Below, one piece after another: positions 60,796 through 64,000 of a stretch of DNA of 64,000 nucleotides. The stretch comes from Streptomyces mirabilis (GTDB taxonomy: Bacteria > Actinomycetota > Actinomycetes > Streptomycetales > Streptomycetaceae). How positions within the stretch are numbered: position 1 is the stretch's first letter; each line of letters opens with the position of its first letter. The DNA is taken from assembly GCF_018310535.1 (NCBI RefSeq), contig NZ_CP074102.1:2418001-2482000 (forward strand), given 5' to 3'. The translations under genes were made by a program, and so were the position numbers. A model generated the notes under the pieces. It did not search any database and was not told the DNA's origin. It saw nothing but the letters and a program-made list of their open reading frames with translations.

Positions 60796-61782
60796 TTGCC
60801 TTCCCTTCTGCACTTCGGGGAGGACGACTTCCTCAACTGCCGATTCGCGGTGTCGCCCCTGTGGGAGACACAGGAGGCGGTCCGCACGCTCAACCGTCCC
60901 GCGCGGCACGGCTACCACGCGCACTGGCTGCGCCGTATCCGCGCGGCCGCCGCCGGGCTCGACCTCGCACCGCTGTGGCTGCTGATGCCGCAGCGCGGCT
61001 ACTGCCCCGACTGGCTCTGCCCGCCCCCGATCGGTCCTGCGGCCACCTTCGAGGAGGAGATCGCCGCGGTCCGCGCGGCCGACCCCGAGGCGGCCCGCGA
61101 GGAGGCCGCGAGGTCGCTCGCGGACACTCCGGGCGCCCTCGAATCGTCCCGAGGCCGGGCACTGTTGAAGGATCCGGCGCGCATGGTCCAGGAGCTGGCC
61201 GACCTGATGGAGACGGCCTGGCACGCGCTCGTCGAGCCGGACTGGCCGCGGCTGCGCGCCCTGTTGGAGGCGGACATCGCGTTCCACTCGCGGCGGCTCG
61301 CGGAAGTCGGTCTGGGCGGGCTGCTGCCGGAGATAGACCGTCGGTTCGGCTGGCGCTCCCACACGCTGACCATCGAGTGGAAGGGCCGGCACGAGCGGGA
61401 CCTCGCGGGACAGGGCCTGATTCTGGTGCCCAGCGTCTTCATCTGGCCGGAGGTGGTCAGTTCCTTCGATCCCCCCTGGCAGCCCACGCTCGCCTACCCC
61501 GCCCGCGGCATCGGCGGCCTGTGGGCCGAACCGACGGACCACACTCCCGACGCCCTCGTGCGACTCCTGGGACGGGGCAGGGCCACCGTCCTCACGGCCC
61601 TGGACGAACCCACCACCACCACAGCCCTCGCCCACCGCCTCCGCCTCGCCCCGTCGTCCGTCTCCGCGCACCTCACGGTCCTGCGCGCCGGAGGCCTGCT
61701 CACCTCACGCCGCTACGGCCACCAGGTCCTGTACGAACGCACCCCCCTGGGGATGGCGCTGGCGTCGGGTCCGGAGCAATAG
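60796..61782 (+). CDS. ArsR-like winged-helix regulator with DUF5937 domain
   Basis: A protein of about 328 residues. The N-terminal DUF5937 region begins LHFGEDDFLNCRFAVSPLWETQEAVRTL. The C-terminal winged helix (GRATVLTALDEPTTTTALAHRLRLAPSSVSAHLTVLRAGGLLTSRRYGHQVLYERT) is of ArsR type. No metal-binding cysteine motif is visible, so it probably senses something other than arsenic. TTG 60796 with GGGGTG 7 bases upstream is the best start I find; the frame is open upstream but that part is intergenic. It is divergent from an MFS exporter. Confidence 0.82.
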   Translation: MPSLLHFGEDDFLNCRFAVSPLWETQEAVRTLNRPARHGYHAHWLRRIRAAAAGLDLAPLWLLMPQRGYCPDWLCPPPIGPAATFEEEIAAVRAADPEAAREEAARSLADTPGALESSRGRALLKDPARMVQELADLMETAWHALVEPDWPRLRALLEADIAFHSRRLAEVGLGGLLPEIDRRFGWRSHTLTIEWKGRHERDLAGQGLILVPSVFIWPEVVSSFDPPWQPTLAYPARGIGGLWAEPTDHTPDALVRLLGRGRATVLTALDEPTTTTALAHRLRLAPSSVSAHLTVLRAGGLLTSRRYGHQVLYERTPLGMALASGPEQ

Positions 61783-61802
61783 CCCGCCCCGTGTCGCCCC
61801 GG

Positions 61803-62435
61803 TCAGCCGCGCGTGGTGCGGCGCAGGTGGTGGCGGATGGCTCGTTGGGCGACCGGGCCGAGGGTGTCGAGGGCGGTGACCAGGGCGGCCAGTTGTTCCA
61901 GGGCGTCGAGGGCGGCCCGGGAACCCTCGGGGTCGACCCCCTCGTACAGCTCGATGCCGACGAAGGAGGCGGCGACGGCACGCGCCAGCCCGGCGGGATC
62001 GGCGAACTCGCCGAGCGGGGTCGGTGCGAGGACCCGGACCAGGACCCGCTCGATCTCGGTGATCCACAGGTCCAGCCCCGCCGAGGTCGCGGGCGCCAGA
62101 CGCGCGTCCGTCTGCGCCCCGGCGAGGAGCTGCCCCAGGACGGCGACATGCCCCTCGGCCCGCTCCACCTCGTGCATCTCCCGCCCGAACGCGAGGAGTT
62201 CCGTCAGCGACCCGACCTCGGCGAGCCGTTCCCGGTAGTTCGCGACCCGCTGCTCCGCCCCGTACCGAACCGCGGCCGACAGCAACTCGTCCACGGATCC
62301 GAAGTGGTAGAAGACGAGGGCCTGGTTGACCCCGGCGGTCGCCGCGATCGTACGGGCCGAGGTCTTCGCGATCCCCTGCTCGGTGAGCGTCCGCAGGGCG
62401 CCCTCCAGCAGTTTCGCCCGGGTCGCCTCGCTCAC
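61803..62435 (-). CDS. TetR family regulator, last gene of DUF4166 operon
   Basis: A 210-residue regulator with HTH AKLLEGALRTLTEQGIAKTSARTIAATAGVNQALVFYHFGSVDELL and a helical ligand domain. GTG 62435 overlaps the stop of the DUF4166 gene (GTGA). It is the probable autorepressor acting at the two identical palindromes upstream of the operon (63891 and 63933). Confidence 0.93.
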   Translation of the reverse strand: MSEATRAKLLEGALRTLTEQGIAKTSARTIAATAGVNQALVFYHFGSVDELLSAAVRYGAEQRVANYRERLAEVGSLTELLAFGREMHEVERAEGHVAVLGQLLAGAQTDARLAPATSAGLDLWITEIERVLVRVLAPTPLGEFADPAGLARAVAASFVGIELYEGVDPEGSRAALDALEQLAALVTALDTLGPVAQRAIRHHLRRTTRG

Positions 62436-63115
62436 GCGCGCGCCTCCTCGCGGACGGGCCGCAGCCCGGGCCGGACCCCGCGGGTACGGACGTCGGTGTA
62501 CGTCGCCCGGAAGCTGCCCTCGTAGCCGAAGAGCGGACCGAAGTGCCGGTTCACGACCCGGACCTGGATGTGGAAGCGGCCCGTGGAGTCGTCGAAGGAC
62601 TCGCGTACCTCGGCGTCGGCGCCGATGAGTTCGGGGACGCGGACGTCCACCGGGCCCTCCCGGAAGCGGTGTTCGCCGGAGCGGATCAGCAGGGAACCAT
62701 CGGGCTCGGCACGGAAGTGCAGGTCGCTGGCGAGGTGCTGATGCGTGCCGAGGTAGTCCAGGACGCGGTCGCCCTTGGGGCTCAGCACCATCTGGGCGTC
62801 GAAGCGGCGGGAGCGGCCGGGCAGGTCGAAGGTGCGCACGAAGCTCACCGTCTCACGGCCGAAGGTGTCGGCGTAGGGCACATTCTCGATCATGAAGGGG
62901 ACGTTCCGGCCCGCACGCGGGACGAGGATGTTGCGGGTGCCGCCGAGGACGAGGAACGGCTTCACGAAGCCCCTCCCGTGCCAGACGCGGTCCATGACGC
63001 CGTGGCCGGTGCACACCTCGCCGCCGGCCAGGCCCACGGAGAAGCGCCGCCGCAACTCGGGGTGGAGACGATCGAAGTCGGCGCCCATCGCGGTGCGGAA
63101 GATGGAGGGCGTCAC
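62432..63115 (-). CDS. DUF4166 protein
   Basis: A 227-residue protein beginning SIFRTAMGADFDRLHPELRRRFS, the typical DUF4166 opening, with GHGVMDRVWHGRGFVKPFL and VRVVNRHFGPLFGYEGSF. The family is of unknown function and often found with SRPBCC-type or NAD-binding partners. GTG 63115 overlaps the upstream stop and GTGA overlaps the downstream one, so all three genes are tightly coupled. Confidence 0.88.
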   Translation of the reverse strand: MTPSIFRTAMGADFDRLHPELRRRFSVGLAGGEVCTGHGVMDRVWHGRGFVKPFLVLGGTRNILVPRAGRNVPFMIENVPYADTFGRETVSFVRTFDLPGRSRRFDAQMVLSPKGDRVLDYLGTHQHLASDLHFRAEPDGSLLIRSGEHRFREGPVDVRVPELIGADAEVRESFDDSTGRFHIQVRVVNRHFGPLFGYEGSFRATYTDVRTRGVRPGLRPVREEARA

Positions 63116-63861
63116 CGCTGCTCCAGGGTGGCGAGGACGCGCGGGGCGCGGACCCGCGCGATCGGGGTGCGCTGGCAGCGGCGGGCGGCCGGGGTACCGG
63201 GCAGCGGAGGCGCGAAGAGGGCCAGGAGGGTGGCGACGACGGCCAGTACGGGGGTCGAGTAGAGGGCGAGCGGCGCCAGCGGGCCCGCCGCGTCCACGAG
63301 CGCGCCGTACACCGTGCCCGAGCAGGCGGCCAGCAGGACGAAGCCGCGCACGGCGCACTCGGCGAGCCAGTGGCGCAGCGCCCGCTCCGGCGTGATGCCC
63401 CGCTCCAGCCAGATCCGCAGCCGGTCGAAGGACCAGGCCGTGGCCCAGCCGATGAGGGGGCGGAAGAGGAGCCGGTCGGCCACCGCACCGAAGCGGCCCC
63501 AGCGCGGGCGGTAGTCGTACCCGGTGAGGAAGCGGACGCCGTCGGCGTCGGGGACGTAGCGCCAGTAGCCGCTGCCCTCGGCGAGGAGGGAGAGCGGGTG
63601 CGGGGAGGCGAAGCGCAGGGCGGAGGTGCGGGTGCCGTCGGGGCGCTCCTTCTCCCCGGCGGAGACGCCCGTCCCGGCGACGGTCAGGAAGGGCAGCACC
63701 CGGGTGGCGTACCGGAAGCGCTGCGGCTCGCCCTCGATGCGCGGGAGATAGTCGATGGAGGTGAACCTCAGGTCCCAGCGCTGGTGCTGCGCAGGGTCTT
63801 GCGTCCGTGCCCACAGGTCGTCGAGATCGCCTCGTACATGTGTCTCTACGTAGAGCCCCAT
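63112..63861 (-). CDS. SRPBCC-like protein with C-terminal membrane helices
   Basis: A 249-residue protein. The N-terminal 150 residues resemble the START/SRPBCC ligand-binding fold (VETHVRGDLDDLWARTQDPAQHQRWDLRFTSIDYL). The C-terminal part holds two hydrophobic helices (GFVLLAACSGTVYGALV and LALYSTPVLAVVATLLALFA). It could bind a lipid or polyketide-like ligand at the membrane. ATG 63861 is 29 bases downstream of the nearer operator. It is the first gene of the three-gene operon. Confidence 0.82.
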   Translation of the reverse strand: MGLYVETHVRGDLDDLWARTQDPAQHQRWDLRFTSIDYLPRIEGEPQRFRYATRVLPFLTVAGTGVSAGEKERPDGTRTSALRFASPHPLSLLAEGSGYWRYVPDADGVRFLTGYDYRPRWGRFGAVADRLLFRPLIGWATAWSFDRLRIWLERGITPERALRHWLAECAVRGFVLLAACSGTVYGALVDAAGPLAPLALYSTPVLAVVATLLALFAPPLPGTPAARRCQRTPIARVRAPRVLATLEQR

Positions 63862-63890
63862 TTACCGAACCCCCAGATCAGTGACCACTT

Positions 63891-63906
63891 TTGAGCGATC
63901 GCTCAA
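63891..63906. promoter_or_regulatory. TetR-type operator 1, perfect 16-bp palindrome
   Basis: TTGAGCGATCGCTCAA, uninterrupted palindrome, 29 bases upstream of the SRPBCC-like gene. It probably overlaps the core promoter of the operon ending in the TetR gene. Confidence 0.85.
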
Positions 63907-63932
63907 TCAACCGCGCCTGAGATTACCGGGGT

Positions 63933-63948
63933 TTGAGCGATCGCTCAA
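63933..63948. promoter_or_regulatory. TetR-type operator 2, identical palindrome
   Basis: The same 16-bp sequence as operator 1; here symmetry extends by two more bases on each side (63931-63950). The centres of the two sites are exactly 42 bp apart, about four helical turns. Confidence 0.85.
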
Positions 63949-63962
63949 ACAGTCGGGCGCGA

Positions 63963-63991
63963 GAAACCCCGGCCCACAGGACCGGGGTTTC
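63963..63991. terminator. hairpin terminator at right edge
   Basis: A perfect 10-bp stem (63963-63972 with 63982-63991) and a 9-base loop. It probably ends a gene that lies beyond the window. Confidence 0.7.
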
Positions 63992-64000
63992 GGGTCTTCT

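Overview
The window is high-GC actinobacterial chromosome, almost certainly Streptomyces. The signs are strong G/C bias at third codon positions, frequent GTG starts, ATGA/GTGA stop-start overlaps, many leaderless starts, GC-rich hairpin terminators and a complete GlgE maltosyl-transfer cluster. As far as I recall, gene order resembles the core region of S. coelicolor around SCO5413 to SCO5451; I could not check this by alignment. I see no rRNA, tRNA, CRISPR array, prophage or secondary-metabolite cluster. The only mobile element seen is one TnpB-type gene.

Layout. 1-7.4 kb: the start of a leftward ABC ATPase gene, then four rightward ABC half-exporters forming two heterodimer pairs; the second pair splits its ATPase motifs between the subunits to an extreme degree. 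7.8-12.4 kb: two tandem paralogous secreted M4 metallopeptidases and a small DUF1990 gene. 12.4-24.9 kb: alpha-glucan metabolism, with leftward glgP, a secreted subtilase, then glgE-treS-pep2-glgB. Trehalose is turned into maltose, maltose-1-phosphate, linear glucan and branched glucan. 25-35.6 kb: HelD-like helicase, a MerR/thioredoxin operon, an Lrp/AsnC regulator, two oxidoreductases, a DUF2127 membrane protein, an MFS drug exporter with a divergent TetR regulator, and dctA. 35.8-39.6 kb: a TnpB gene with a probable guide-RNA scaffold, then a CitA/DcuS-type two-component system that plausibly senses the substrate class carried by DctA. 39.6-44.3 kb: small membrane-protein remnants, a carbohydrate ABC importer without its own ATPase, and a helix-turn-helix regulator. 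44.3-50.4 kb: central carbon genes pfkA, pta, ackA and pyk. 50.5-55.5 kb: a hypothetical protein, a poorly described secreted/membrane locus (DUF6230, DUF6114, Ser/Ala-rich secreted protein), and a thioredoxin-TPR protein. 55.8-63.9 kb: TetR, icmA (isobutyryl-CoA mutase large subunit), DUF3817, MarR, MFS exporter, ArsR-like regulator, and a TetR/DUF4166/SRPBCC operon preceded by two identical perfect operators.

The window is mainly conserved core genome. The less ordinary signals are the asymmetric ABC pair (4.0-7.4 kb), the solo TnpB and its scaffold (35.8-37.1 kb), the secreted/membrane locus (51.2-53.9 kb), the two operators 42 bp apart (63.9 kb), several palindromes placed in promoters, and a dispersed extragenic repeat. 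I found no clear candidate for a wholly new multi-gene system.
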